Assembly: GCA_029907545.1 (NCBI GenBank)
Contig: JARYLR010000007.1
Span: 1 to 57,267 of the forward strand
DNA from: Candidatus Bathyarchaeota archaeon
Lineage (GTDB): Archaea; Thermoproteota; Bathyarchaeia; Bathyarchaeales; Bathycorpusculaceae
DNA length: 57,267 bases
Reading direction: 5' to 3'
The notes under the pieces were generated by a model. The model did no database searches and was not told the DNA's origin. It worked only from the letters and a program-made list of their open reading frames with translations. Shown one piece after another: positions 17,622-26,003 of the stretch. The position numbers and the translations under genes are program-made. How positions within the stretch are numbered: position 1 is the stretch's first letter; each line of letters opens with the position of its first letter.

Positions 17622-17760
17622 TAGATATGCAGCGAGGGCTGAGGTTGAAGGCAAGCCACAGACAACCAAACTTTTCTTCCGTTTTCGAAGCCTTCTCCTT
17701 TCTCCTCGATGACGGAAACCTGCTCTGTGGCTAGCCAAAAGGCGATGAGTGCCCTCGTTT
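17622..17760 (+). ncRNA. Candidate structured RNA or long 5' leader
   Basis: About 135 nt with no protein frame fold as a rod from complementary blocks. The closing stem is AGCGAGGGC (17631-17639) with GCCCTCGTT (17751-17759, one G-U). The next is GGC-A-AGCCACAGA (17650-17662) with TCTGTGGCT-A-GCC (17724-17736), 12 pairs around one A-A mismatch. The third is TTCCGT (17677-17682) with ACGGAA (17712-17717). A TATA box precedes it at the right distance. It does not match 5S, SRP, RNase P or tRNA as far as I can tell. It could be a free RNA or the leader of the 48-aa gene at 17791. Confidence 0.55.
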
Positions 17761-17790
17761 CCCAAGAACAGAAACACGGATGAACAAAAA

Positions 17791-17937
17791 ATGAGCGAAA
17801 AACAGCAACCAGCTAAAAAGATCATGGAAGAGTTTCAAAGATTCGAAAAGGCAATGGAGGAACTGAAGGTTCTGAAGCTGATGTCAGAGGATCTGAAGAG
17901 TTTTAGAAGGATGATAAGCGTCAAGAAGTTTGACTAG
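17791..17937 (+). CDS. Small helical protein, 48 aa
   Basis: ATG 17791 opens a 48-residue, Lys/Glu-rich, entirely helical peptide (KKIMEEFQRFEKAMEELKVL, KLMSEDLKSFRRMI). It begins about 30 nt after the closing stem of the candidate RNA. A longer frame from 17749 would run through that stem and is less likely. No family is recognised. The amphipathic heptads suggest a coiled coil. Whether it is translated is uncertain. Confidence 0.45.
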   Translation: MSEKQQPAKKIMEEFQRFEKAMEELKVLKLMSEDLKSFRRMISVKKFD

Positions 17938-18049
17938 GCACAATTATGTCTTTTTATTGAGTCGTTTTGCAGAAAACTATAATTGAGAATTTAGCGTTTG
18001 CTTTTGAATGTACGATTGCACGCTAATAATTGGTTATAGGATGATTAGG

Positions 18050-19480
18050 ATGCTTAAGTTGTTTAACACTTTGACCAGGAAGAAAGAGGAGTTCAAACCT
18101 CTGAACGACATGGTTGTAACCATGTACAACTGTGGCTTAACAGTTTACGATTACGCAACCATCGGCAACCTTCGAGCCTTCACGTTTGCAGACATCCTAA
18201 GACGATATCTTGAGTACAAAGGCTTCTCGGTCAAACAAGTTATGAACTTCACTGATGTCGGCCACATGTTCCATGACGTAGATGTCGGAGAAGACAAAAT
18301 GGAGGCTGCTGTGCAGAGAGAGAAAAAGGATCCATGGGCAATAGCCGAGTTCTACATCAAGTCATTTATGGAAGATGCGAGGCTGATGAATTTTGAGGAG
18401 CCGATGGTAAGGCCAAGGGCGTCTGAGCATATTGCTGAGATGATAGATCTGATTAAGAAGCTAGCTGAGAAAGGCTACGCGTATGTTGTGAACGGCTCAG
18501 TGTACTTTGATGTGTCTAAGTTCAAAAGCTATGGGCAGCTTTCAGGCAATACTGTTGATAAGATGAAGCTTGGCGCCGGCGGAAGGGTTGATTTTAATCC
18601 TGATAAGAGGAACCAGTTTGATTTTGCTCTCTGGATTAATGATCCTAGGCATATCATGAATTGGAAGTCGCCGTGGTGTGAAAAAGGGTATCCCGGGTGG
18701 CATATTGAGTGCTCTGCTATGTCCATGAAATATCTGGGTGAAACCATTGACATTCACACGGGCGGCGTTGATAACCTGTTTCCTCATCATGAGAATGAGA
18801 TTGCTCAAAGCGAGGCTGCGACGAGCAAAAAATTTGTGAATTATTGGCTTCATGTTGAGCATTTGCAGGTTGAAGGTAAGCCCATGCACAAGAGCTTAGG
18901 CAACTTTTACACTTTGAAGGATATAATCGCAAAGGGGTACAATGCGAAAGCGCTACGTTTTCTGCTTCTATCCACGCATTACCGGCAGCAGTTGAACTTC
19001 ACTTTCGCTGGTTTAGAGGCTTCCAAAAACGCGGTAGACAGGCTTCGCAATTTCGTGCACAGACTGCTGGAGGCTGATGGCGCTGGCTGCGGAGATGAGG
19101 TTAAGTCTTTGATTGCTCGTGTACGAGAAGGCTTTGAGGCGGGTTTGGATGATGACTTGAATGTTGGTCCAGCGTTGGCTGCGCTGTTTGATTTTGTAAG
19201 AGACGTTAACAGGCTTCTGGACGAGAATCGGTTGAGTAGAGAAGAGGCTGAGGGTGTCTATGGGTTGATGATGGAGTTTGACAAGGTTCTCGGCGTTATC
19301 GGCGATGTCGAGAGGAAGGAGAAACTGCCGAAAGAAGCAGAGGAGCTTATCCGCATGAGGGAAGAGGCGCGGAAGGCTAAGGACTGGAAGACTGCTGACC
19401 AGATTAGAGAGAAGCTTAGGCTGATGGGCATAGTGGTTGAGGATACGCCTGAAGGAGTCAGATGGCGAGTTTCAAAGTAG
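18050..19480 (+). CDS. cysS: Cysteinyl-tRNA synthetase
   Basis: This enzyme charges tRNA-Cys. The protein has 476 aa and a class I fold. The N-terminal signature reads YNCGLTVYDYATIGNLRAF: the zinc Cys and the Rossmann motif are present, but the usual CGPTVYD-xxHIGN/H has G-L-T and T-I-G-N. The zinc site continues in WHIECSAMS and GGVDNLFPHHENEIAQ. The KMSKS loop is KPMHKSLGNF, lacking the standard K-M-S. The anticodon-side helical bundle and C-terminus are normal. The two altered signatures are worth noting but the overall match is clear. Starts at 18008, 18041 and 18050 are all possible; 18050 fits the family N-terminus (MLKLFNTLT). Confidence 0.94.
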   Translation: MLKLFNTLTRKKEEFKPLNDMVVTMYNCGLTVYDYATIGNLRAFTFADILRRYLEYKGFSVKQVMNFTDVGHMFHDVDVGEDKMEAAVQREKKDPWAIAEFYIKSFMEDARLMNFEEPMVRPRASEHIAEMIDLIKKLAEKGYAYVVNGSVYFDVSKFKSYGQLSGNTVDKMKLGAGGRVDFNPDKRNQFDFALWINDPRHIMNWKSPWCEKGYPGWHIECSAMSMKYLGETIDIHTGGVDNLFPHHENEIAQSEAATSKKFVNYWLHVEHLQVEGKPMHKSLGNFYTLKDIIAKGYNAKALRFLLLSTHYRQQLNFTFAGLEASKNAVDRLRNFVHRLLEADGAGCGDEVKSLIARVREGFEAGLDDDLNVGPALAALFDFVRDVNRLLDENRLSREEAEGVYGLMMEFDKVLGVIGDVERKEKLPKEAEELIRMREEARKAKDWKTADQIREKLRLMGIVVEDTPEGVRWRVSK

Positions 19481-19489
19481 CCTAATCAT

Positions 19490-19511
19490 GTTTCTATTTT
19501 TGTTTTTTCTG
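19490..19511 (+). terminator. T-rich terminator after cysS
   Basis: GTTTCTATTTTTGTTTTTTCTG begins 10 nt after the cysS stop codon. Oligo-T tracts without a hairpin are the usual archaeal intrinsic terminators. Confidence 0.5.
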
Positions 19512-19581
19512 TGGAGATTGGTGCACGGATAGTGAAGTATTCTATTGTTCTGGAGCAGTGAAGGATTTTTAAAGGATATTG

Positions 19582-20376
19582 TTACATGCGAATTTCAGCG
19601 TGAAAGTTCCATTCGTCTGTAGAGTATTTTTCTTTGCATAGGCGCTCTGCAAGTTCACGTTCATAAGGCGTTAATGTTCCGTCGATTAGCCTAATGCCGA
19701 GTGCTTTCTCGAAGCCCTTGATCAGCGCTTGCTGTGCCTCTTCCGTCGTAACATCCTTGTTTAGCTCCTGTTCTATTGATGTGATTTTGTGTTTGGCGAC
19801 GTTTACCACTTCCATGCATGTTTTCGCCCATGGGACACGTAGTAAAGTGAACATTTTCTCTAAATTCGCGTTGATTAAGAGTGTTCCGTGCTGGAGGAAA
19901 ACTCCTGCTTTATGGGACTGGGCGCTTCCAGAGATTTTTCTTCCTTTGACTGTTAGGTTGGGGCAGGTTTTGGCGTTGCCTTCGTTAAAGTCTGCTTGGA
20001 TGTTAAGTGCTCTTAGGGCTTCAGCTAGGGCTGCATATATCCTCGCGTAGACTTCTGCTATGTCACGTGCTTGCAGTTCTTCTTTGCTTGCGACTACGCT
20101 GTAGGTTATTTCTCCCTCTGCGTCGTGGAAGACGGTTCCTCCTCCGGTTATGCGCCTAACAATGTCTACGCCTACGGTTTTGCAGTTCTCGACGTAGACT
20201 TCGTTTTGGATGTTCTGGAATTTGCCAATAGTTACGGCTGAGGGTTTCCACTGATAAAATCTCAATGTGCTGGGAACTAGGTTGCCTATTTTGGCGGTTA
20301 GTATGGCTTCGTCAATTGCCATGTTGATATAAGCATCGTGCGTTTCAACTTTTAGAAGCCTCCAACCGTTCATCAC
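19582..20376 (-). CDS. lplA: Lipoate-protein ligase A family protein
   Basis: This 264-aa enzyme attaches lipoate (or an octanoyl/lipoyl precursor) to carrier proteins. Family landmarks are MAIDEAIL, the RRITGGGTVFHD substrate loop, GNAKTCPNLTVKGRKISGSAQ with the catalytic Lys in KISGSAQ, and HGTLLINANLEKM. The C-terminal region (about 190-264) includes LIKGFEKALGIRLIDGTLTP, resembling the accessory domain found in some ligases. It stands alone and is divergent from the macro-domain gene. Two radical SAM proteins at 39.3-41.9 kb look like the matching lipoyl synthase. Activity on octanoate is possible. Confidence 0.9.
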   Translation of the reverse strand: MMNGWRLLKVETHDAYINMAIDEAILTAKIGNLVPSTLRFYQWKPSAVTIGKFQNIQNEVYVENCKTVGVDIVRRITGGGTVFHDAEGEITYSVVASKEELQARDIAEVYARIYAALAEALRALNIQADFNEGNAKTCPNLTVKGRKISGSAQSHKAGVFLQHGTLLINANLEKMFTLLRVPWAKTCMEVVNVAKHKITSIEQELNKDVTTEEAQQALIKGFEKALGIRLIDGTLTPYERELAERLCKEKYSTDEWNFHAEIRM

Positions 20377-20465
20377 GTATCTTCCCGCCTTTAATTTAGC
20401 TTAAGTCTTGGTTTTTTGTTTTATGTAGCGTTTTTGACGGACATTTGCTCTCGAGAAAGTAATAG

Positions 20466-20479
20466 CCCCCTATATATAG
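20466..20479 (+). repeat. C5-TATATA motif, copy 2 (possible promoter)
   Basis: CCCCCTATATATAG is identical to positions 47940-47953. Here it lies 90-105 bp before the macro-domain gene and between divergent genes, so the TATATA core may be a TATA box with an unusual C5 in place of a purine-rich BRE. Confidence 0.5.
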
Positions 20480-20572
20480 TCTTATTAGCATGGTTCTGGA
20501 AAAATCAGGCGATCTCGGCGGTGAGTTAGTGCTAAATAGTTTTCTGTTCAAGTTGGATGCGAGGTTGGAGAA

Positions 20573-21121
20573 GTGAAGGTTAGGATTAACAAGACCCTGC
20601 TGGAGCTTGTTGAAGGAGACATTACCGAGCTTGACACAGACGCTATAGTGAATGCTGCAAACACGTCGCTGAAGCTTGGAGGCGGCGTAGCCGGTGCCAT
20701 AAGGCGACGTGGCGGACCACAAATACAGGAAGAATGCGACAAAATCGGCGGCACATACGTAGGCGGAGCAGTGATAACAAGCGGCGGACACTTAAAAGCA
20801 AAGTTCGTGATCCATGCTGTCGGTCCGATGCGTGGCGAGGAGCACGAGGACGAGAAGCTTAAAGAAGCTACGCTGAACTCCTTAAAGCTGGCTGACAAAC
20901 ATGGTTTGCGTAGTATTGCGTTTCCGGCGATAAGCACAGGCGTTTTTGGCTTTCCGAAAGACCGTTGCGCTATGATAATGCTGTCGGCAACTATAGCCTA
21001 CTTAGAGGGCCCAACCAGTCTGGAAAGGGTTGTCTATTGCCTCTACGACCATAAAACTTTCAGCATTTTTGAAAACACACTTCAGCTGGTGACCCGCAAT
21101 CGCCCAGCCAGTTCTAGTTGA
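20573..21121 (+). CDS. Macro domain protein (ADP-ribose binding/hydrolysis)
   Basis: The protein is 182 aa and consists of a single macro domain. Motifs are VEGDITELDTDAIVNAANTS, LGGGVAGAIRRRGG, the GGAVITSGG loop, FVIHAVGP, and the ligand loop FPAISTGVFGFP. The layout matches the MacroD/Af1521-like class that binds ADP-ribose and removes it from protein or clears O-acetyl-ADP-ribose. The GTG start has GGTTGGAG 3 nt upstream. The C-terminus (about 165-182) is a Ser-rich tail. It precedes rps12, but that gene has its own TATA box, so co-transcription is unproven. Confidence 0.92.
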   Translation: MKVRINKTLLELVEGDITELDTDAIVNAANTSLKLGGGVAGAIRRRGGPQIQEECDKIGGTYVGGAVITSGGHLKAKFVIHAVGPMRGEEHEDEKLKEATLNSLKLADKHGLRSIAFPAISTGVFGFPKDRCAMIMLSATIAYLEGPTSLERVVYCLYDHKTFSIFENTLQLVTRNRPASSS

Positions 21122-21198
21122 CTGCACTGCTTCAGCTTAACTGTCGTGTGTCCATGTTCTTTCCAGTCTTTAAATAATGCTGGGCGGCAGCGCCCTAA

Positions 21199-21207
21199 GT
21201 TTAAATA
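21199..21207 (+). promoter_or_regulatory. TATA box of rps12-rps7
   Basis: GTTTAAATA lies 42-50 nt before the S12 start at 21249, and GAGGAAAAA near 21232-21240 is the ribosome site. Confidence 0.5.
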
Positions 21208-21248
21208 TTAGAGTTGTGATTAGACGTAGCCAGAGGAAAAAACGTAAC

Positions 21249-21686
21249 ATGGGAAAATCACCAAGAGGCGAGTTCGCCGCAAGAAAACTGGTGCAGAAAC
21301 GCAAGAAGCTTCGATGGAGCAGCATGTACTATAAGCGTAAAATGCTTAGACTAGATGTTAAGGCTGACCCTCTCGAAGGATCACCCATGGCGCGGGGAAT
21401 AGTGCTCGAAAAAGTCGGCGTTGAAAGCAAACAGCCCAACAGCGCCATAAGAAAATGTGTAAGAACCCAACTAATCAAAAACGGCCGAGTCATAACCGCC
21501 TTCCTTCCCGGAGACGGCGCCCTCAATGTCGTGGATGAGCATGACGAGGTTGTTGTTCAAGGAATAGGAGGCTCCAGAGGGAGGAGCATGGGAGACATTC
21601 CCGGCGTGCGCTGGGAAGTCATAACTGTTAATGGGGTTTCATTGAACGAGCTTGTTTATGGCAGAAAGCAGAAGCCGGCGCGGTGA
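21249..21686 (+). CDS. rps12: 30S ribosomal protein S12 (uS12)
   Basis: This protein of the small-subunit decoding site is 145 aa, the archaeal/eukaryotic length. The block [18 protein letters not shown] and the loop [13 protein letters not shown]-like [18 protein letters not shown] are diagnostic. The conserved KPNSA-type loop reads KQPNSAIRK. The start [14 protein letters not shown] is chosen over an upstream GTG/ATG extension because the family begins there, the TATA box lies 45 nt upstream and a ribosome site precedes it. The stop overlaps the rps7 start (GTGA), so the two are translationally coupled. Confidence 0.97.
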   Translation: MGKSPRGEFAARKLVQKRKKLRWSSMYYKRKMLRLDVKADPLEGSPMARGIVLEKVGVESKQPNSAIRKCVRTQLIKNGRVITAFLPGDGALNVVDEHDEVVVQGIGGSRGRSMGDIPGVRWEVITVNGVSLNELVYGRKQKPAR

Positions 21687-22276
21687 GATTTTTGAGTCAG
21701 AAACAAGAGGAGACTGAAATAAAGCTTTTTGGAAAATGGAGCTTCAAGGGAGTTGAAGTAGCCGATCAAGGGCTTCAAAGATACCTTTCGCTTATGCCTA
21801 TCGTGATCCCCCACAGCATGGGGAGACACGAACACAAGCGGTTCCGCAAAGGCAACGTCAACATCGTCGAGAGGCTTGTGAACAACTTGATGCGCCCTGG
21901 CGCGAATGCTGGAAAGAAAGCCAAAACAATAAACATTGTGAAACATGCGTTTGAAATTGTGCATCTGCGCACGGGCAAGAATCCAATAGAAATCCTAGTT
22001 AGAGCCATCGAGAACTCGGCGCCATGCGAGGACACGACACGAATAAGCTACGGAGGCATAGTCTACCACATGTCAGTGGACATTGCCCCTCAAAGAAGAG
22101 TTGACCTCGCCTTGAGGAACATCTGCGATGGAGCAAGACAGGCTGCCGTGAACAGCCCGCGATCGATAGAGGAGTGCCTTGCAGAGGAACTTGTTTTAGC
22201 AGCACATCGCGACATCAAAAGCTTCGCAGTCTCGAAGCGATTCGAACTTGAAAGAGTAGCCCAAGCCAACCGGTAA
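21683..22276 (+). CDS. rps7: 30S ribosomal protein S7 (uS7)
   Basis: This 197-aa protein nucleates folding of the 16S rRNA head. Family sequence is clear: the archaeal N-terminal extension (about 1-35), [57 protein letters not shown] and [18 protein letters not shown]. The GTG start overlaps the S12 stop by 4 bp. In many archaea fusA and tuf follow. Here a convergent GTPase gene and a GNAT gene come first, EF-1A is 2.2 kb on, and EF-2 is absent. Confidence 0.97.
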   Translation: MRFLSQKQEETEIKLFGKWSFKGVEVADQGLQRYLSLMPIVIPHSMGRHEHKRFRKGNVNIVERLVNNLMRPGANAGKKAKTINIVKHAFEIVHLRTGKNPIEILVRAIENSAPCEDTTRISYGGIVYHMSVDIAPQRRVDLALRNICDGARQAAVNSPRSIEECLAEELVLAAHRDIKSFAVSKRFELERVAQANR

Positions 22277-22290
22277 GCACGGCATACCTC

Positions 22291-23466
22291 CTATTTTAAA
22301 TGTATCTCAACAATGTCTCCGTCGTCAAGAGTGAACGTTGAACCTACTTTCTGAGGGCTGAAAACAAGCTTCTTCGACCAGACTTTGGCGTGCGAAAAAT
22401 TCTCTCGAAAGTCGCTGTGGATGCTTCTGGCAAGATCGAGAACCGTGGCGTTCTTTTTTAGAATAAAAGGTTTCTTCGAATGCTCTCTTTTGTTAGGCTC
22501 CTTCGTGTAAACACGAATGATTTCCAGCATTTTGAACAGCATCTCACCGATGCTTTCTAAGCCCACCCTGTCTTTGCAGGAAACTGCAATCACCTGCAGC
22601 TTGTCGCCAACATAGGTCTTCAGCATCTTCAACTTCTCTTCCGCGTTTTCAGCGTCAAGCTTGTTGGCGACAACGATCGCTGGCTTGTAGATGGTGCTTT
22701 CGAATATAGCGTCCTCTATCTCGTCTAAAGTGGCTTCTCCGGAAATCTTGACAACACCATCTGAGAAATGGTAGGTTTTAAGTAGCTCTTCGACATCGCT
22801 GAAACTGCAGTCCACAAGCTTTCCGATGAGAATTATCCGTAAACCTGCACCTAGATACTTGCGCTCTATCTCCACTCTAGCCTTAGGCTTAGCCACAAGT
22901 ATCCGCGCCTTCTCCAACTCGCCTACCAAAAGCGACAACTGGTCCACCGCGTCAGCCGCCAAGTCCACCATAAGCATCAAGCCGTCAGCATTACGCGCCA
23001 AGCCAAGCGTCTGAAGCCCCCATGCCCTCCCATCAGCAGAGCCCTTCATGACAGCTGGCGCCTCGATAATCTGAAACTGAATATCCTTATAGGCAAGTAT
23101 TCCTGGAACGGGTTCCCGCGTGGTATAAGGCGCGTCTGAAACTGCTACTTTCGCGTTAGTAACCGCTGACAGCAAGCTGCTTTTGCCTACTTTAGTTGCT
23201 CCCAAAATGACGACTTGGCCAGCACCCTCCTTCTCTACGAAAATTTTTGGTCCACTTCTGCCTGCTTTCTTGCGTTTTTTCTCTTTGATCTCCTCCTGCA
23301 AGCTTGCGATCTGTTTCTTGACGTTGACGCAGAGCTTCGCTGTGCCCTTATGTCTTGGAACGAGGCTTAGAAACTCTTGTAAGAGCCGAAGTTTCTCTCG
23401 TGGGTTTCTTGTGGCTTCGACTTCCGCCCACTTCTTTTTCGCGTCAGGAGGCAAATTTGTAGGCAT
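22291..23466 (-). CDS. DRG/Obg-like GTPase with TGS domain
   Basis: The protein has 391 aa. A helical N-terminus (MPTNLPPDAKKKW, EFLSLVPRHKGTAKL) is typical of archaeal DRG homologues. The G domain has G1 GATKVGKSSLL, a switch-like YTTREPVPG and G4 NKLD. The G3 block, normally DTPG in DRG proteins, reads EAPA (IIEAPAVMKGSADGRAWG). The C-terminal TGS domain ends GSTFTLDDGDIVEIHLK. It probably acts with ribosomes. The start at 23466 matches the family N-terminus; a GTG at 23526 in the same frame would add 20 residues. It converges on rps7. Confidence 0.88.
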   Translation of the reverse strand: MPTNLPPDAKKKWAEVEATRNPREKLRLLQEFLSLVPRHKGTAKLCVNVKKQIASLQEEIKEKKRKKAGRSGPKIFVEKEGAGQVVILGATKVGKSSLLSAVTNAKVAVSDAPYTTREPVPGILAYKDIQFQIIEAPAVMKGSADGRAWGLQTLGLARNADGLMLMVDLAADAVDQLSLLVGELEKARILVAKPKARVEIERKYLGAGLRIILIGKLVDCSFSDVEELLKTYHFSDGVVKISGEATLDEIEDAIFESTIYKPAIVVANKLDAENAEEKLKMLKTYVGDKLQVIAVSCKDRVGLESIGEMLFKMLEIIRVYTKEPNKREHSKKPFILKKNATVLDLARSIHSDFRENFSHAKVWSKKLVFSPQKVGSTFTLDDGDIVEIHLK

Positions 23467-23622
23467 AGACCAAACGTGCCCAAACATACTTTCGAGGTCT
23501 ATTCTAATATTTTTTCGCTCAAACACCCAGCTGTCTCTAATAACAGTGTTGCTGAACTTGTAGAAAACATGAAATACCGCGCTCCGATATAGCTCGCCTA
23601 AAAGACGTTTAACGTGGCATTC

Positions 23623-24360
23623 ATGGAAACCAAAGACCGAAACCGAGTTAGAGCTGTTCTTGACCTCTCGCCAAGAAGCACTATGCGGATGTACGAACTC
23701 CTAGACAGCCTCGGCGAAGACTGGATACGCTGCTACGTAAACCGCTCAGCCGTCCTTTTCACCGCATGGGCAGTCATGCTCTGGGCAGAAAACGATGACG
23801 ATCTAATTCCACTGCTCAAGTTCATCCTTACAGACCATCCTGAAACAGAGCTCTTCTGCATAGAAAACAGGTTTAAACTACTTCTCGAAAAGCACTTGGC
23901 ACCAGTCGCAGTCACAGCTGACTGCCACACATGGGCGCTGGACAGGCTTCTGGAAGAAGCCCCAGTGCTTGATTCTCTCACCGTGGAAGACGCGGCATTC
24001 GTAAACGACCATTGGGACTACAAGTCTGATCAGTCGCTGGAATTTATCCGCCGTTGCATAGAAACAATGCCCAGCTCATGTGTCCGCAACGAAGAAGGAC
24101 AGCCCGTTGCCATGGCGTTCTGCTACGGGCAGTCGCCCCACTACATCAACATGGGCGGCTTTAAAGTGCTTCCAGAATACCGGCAACGCGGAATAGGCAG
24201 AAAAATCCACTTAGACATGTGCCGCAAGGTGCTAGATAAGAACCGCAAGCCTCTCGTCCACGTGAAAACTGACAACGTGATTTCGCAGCATATCTGCCAA
24301 AGCACAAACTTTAAGCGCTATGAACAAGTATTCTGGGGCACGCTAAAATTCAGCAAGTAA
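23623..24360 (+). CDS. GNAT family N-acetyltransferase
   Basis: The protein has about 245 aa. The C-terminal third is a GNAT acetyl-CoA-binding fold: VAMAFCYGQSPHYINMGGFKV, then VLPEYRQRGIGRKIHLDMC (the R/Q-x-x-G-x-G/A loop), and HVKTDNVISQHICQSTNFKR. The N-terminal 130 residues are helical and resemble the leader domain of glycine-N-acyltransferase-like (FR47) enzymes. The substrate is unknown. GTG at 23614 and ATG at 23623 are both possible starts. It lies between the GTPase (divergent) and EF-1A (same strand) and interrupts the usual str-gene order. Confidence 0.85.
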   Translation: METKDRNRVRAVLDLSPRSTMRMYELLDSLGEDWIRCYVNRSAVLFTAWAVMLWAENDDDLIPLLKFILTDHPETELFCIENRFKLLLEKHLAPVAVTADCHTWALDRLLEEAPVLDSLTVEDAAFVNDHWDYKSDQSLEFIRRCIETMPSSCVRNEEGQPVAMAFCYGQSPHYINMGGFKVLPEYRQRGIGRKIHLDMCRKVLDKNRKPLVHVKTDNVISQHICQSTNFKRYEQVFWGTLKFSK

Positions 24361-24488
24361 AGACATATTAATCATCGGCTTTTGAACCTAAAATCCATAA
24401 TGATAAACTTTTAATAATTGAATGAACAGTTGTGTAAACGAATTCACTAAAATCAAAGGAAAGAATAACGAAAAATGGAGGAAAACAA

Positions 24489-25793
24489 GTGAGCAAAGTT
24501 GGAAAACCACACATGAACCTAGTCATCATGGGACACGTGGACCACGGGAAATCCACAACCACAGGGCGCCTGCTATATGCTGCCGGAGCCGTTGACGAAA
24601 GAACAATCAAGCAGTTCGAAGACGAAGCCAAGAAAATGGGCAAAGAATCCTTCAAATACGCATGGGTCCTTGACAACCTCAAGGAAGAAAGAGAAAGAGG
24701 CCTAACAATCGACCTTCGATTCCTGCGATTCGAGACAAAAAAATACTACTTCACAGTCATAGACGCGCCGGGACATAGGGACTTTGTTAAAAACATGATC
24801 ACCGGAGCAAGCCAAGCAGACGGAGCCATACTATTCTGCTCAGCAAGAAGAGGAGAATTCGAAGCAGGCATCGGTCCAGGCGGACAAACAAGGGAACACG
24901 CGTTCTTAGCTTTCACGCTTGGCGTTAAGCAGCTGGTTGTTGCCATAAATAAGATGGATGACATTTCAGTCAACTGGAGCCAAGATAGGTATAATGAGAT
25001 TAAGAACGAAGTTACAAGAATGCTTAAAATGGTCGGCTACAAGGCAGAGAAGTTCCACTTTGTGCCAACCTCGGGATGGACTGGAGACAACCTTGTGAAG
25101 AAGAGCGACAAAATGGCATGGTACACGGGGCCAACACTGATCGAGGCTTTGGACACGTTTGAAGTGCCTCCTAAACCTACAAACAAGCCTCTGCGGCTTC
25201 CAATACAGGACGTTTACAGTATCACAGGTGTAGGCACAGTACCCGTTGGAAGAGTGGAAACAGGGACTCTGAAAGAGAATGATGTGCTGATATTCATGCC
25301 GCCAAAGAAGACTGGTGAAGTGAAGTCGCTTGAGATGCATCACGAGCGGATTCCGAAAGCCGAACCAGGCGACAACATAGGCTTTAACATACGAGGCTTG
25401 TCAAAGACAGACATACACCGTGGCGATGTCGCGGGACATACCACTAACCCGCCGACCGTGGCTAAGGAGTTCATCGGCCAAATCATCGTCATCTACCACC
25501 CAACCGCAATTGCGGCTGGCTACACGCCTGTGCTTCACTACCACACGGGACAGATCGCTTGCAGGTTCACTGAGCTACTAAAGAAGATTGATCCACGCTC
25601 TGGACAGGTTGTTGAGGAGAAGCCATCCTTCCTAAAGACTGGCGACGCTGCCGTTGTCAGAATGGAGCCTCTGCATCCGATCTCGATTGAAACCTTCGCG
25701 GAGTTCGAGGAGCTAGGCCGTTTCGCTGTCAGAGACATGGGCACAACCGTGGCCGCAGGCATAGTTAAGGAGATCACTAAGAAAGAAGCTTAA
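24489..25793 (+). CDS. tuf: Translation elongation factor EF-1A
   Basis: This GTPase delivers aminoacyl-tRNA to the ribosome. The protein has 434 aa. G1 is GHVDHGKST, the effector region carries [13 protein letters not shown]3 is DAPGHRD, G4 is NKMD, and G5 is within [11 protein letters not shown]. Domains 2 and 3 follow ([20 protein letters not shown] to the end). The GTG start is supported by GGAGG at 24477-24481. A TATA-like CTTTTAATAA at about 24408-24417 suggests a separate promoter rather than read-through from the GNAT gene. Confidence 0.98.
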   Translation: MSKVGKPHMNLVIMGHVDHGKSTTTGRLLYAAGAVDERTIKQFEDEAKKMGKESFKYAWVLDNLKEERERGLTIDLRFLRFETKKYYFTVIDAPGHRDFVKNMITGASQADGAILFCSARRGEFEAGIGPGGQTREHAFLAFTLGVKQLVVAINKMDDISVNWSQDRYNEIKNEVTRMLKMVGYKAEKFHFVPTSGWTGDNLVKKSDKMAWYTGPTLIEALDTFEVPPKPTNKPLRLPIQDVYSITGVGTVPVGRVETGTLKENDVLIFMPPKKTGEVKSLEMHHERIPKAEPGDNIGFNIRGLSKTDIHRGDVAGHTTNPPTVAKEFIGQIIVIYHPTAIAAGYTPVLHYHTGQIACRFTELLKKIDPRSGQVVEEKPSFLKTGDAAVVRMEPLHPISIETFAEFEELGRFAVRDMGTTVAAGIVKEITKKEA

Positions 25794-25796
25794 ACT

Positions 25797-25812
25797 ATCT
25801 CTCTCTTTTTAT
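25797..25812 (+). terminator. T-rich terminator after EF-1A
   Basis: ATCTCTCTCTTTTTAT follows 3 nt after the tuf stop codon and fits an archaeal oligo-T terminator. Confidence 0.45.
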
Positions 25813-25908
25813 TGTCATCCGCGCTTTTTGTGCATCTAGTTTGAAAAGTTTCCCTTTAATGCATTTAGCTGTGTCATTGTTGCATTGTTAACTTTCACTT
25901 CTACGCTC

Positions 25909-25929
25909 AAATGCGCGTTAGACGCATTT
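25909..25929. promoter_or_regulatory. Inverted repeat before the XPF gene (candidate operator)
   Basis: AAATGCG (25909-25915) and CGCATTT (25923-25929) are perfect complements around a 7-nt spacer. They end about 12 bp before the TTTTATCA TATA-like element (25941-25948). The position suits a regulator that affects TBP/TFB binding. Confidence 0.45.
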
Positions 25930-26003
25930 ATGTCGTGAAGTTTTATCAGTAAGAAGCCATCAGTTTCTCATGTAAGCGCATAGACGTTCACGGAGCTGAA
26001 AAC

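Noticed and set aside
17622-17760. 5S rRNA, SRP RNA or RNase P RNA
   Set aside because: Length and stems do not fit: no 5S loop sequences, no SRP helix 8 motif and no P4 core blocks were found.
17749-17790. Longer form of the 48-aa protein
   Set aside because: The extension would be read through the closing stem of the candidate RNA and gives low-complexity residues. ATG 17791 is simpler.
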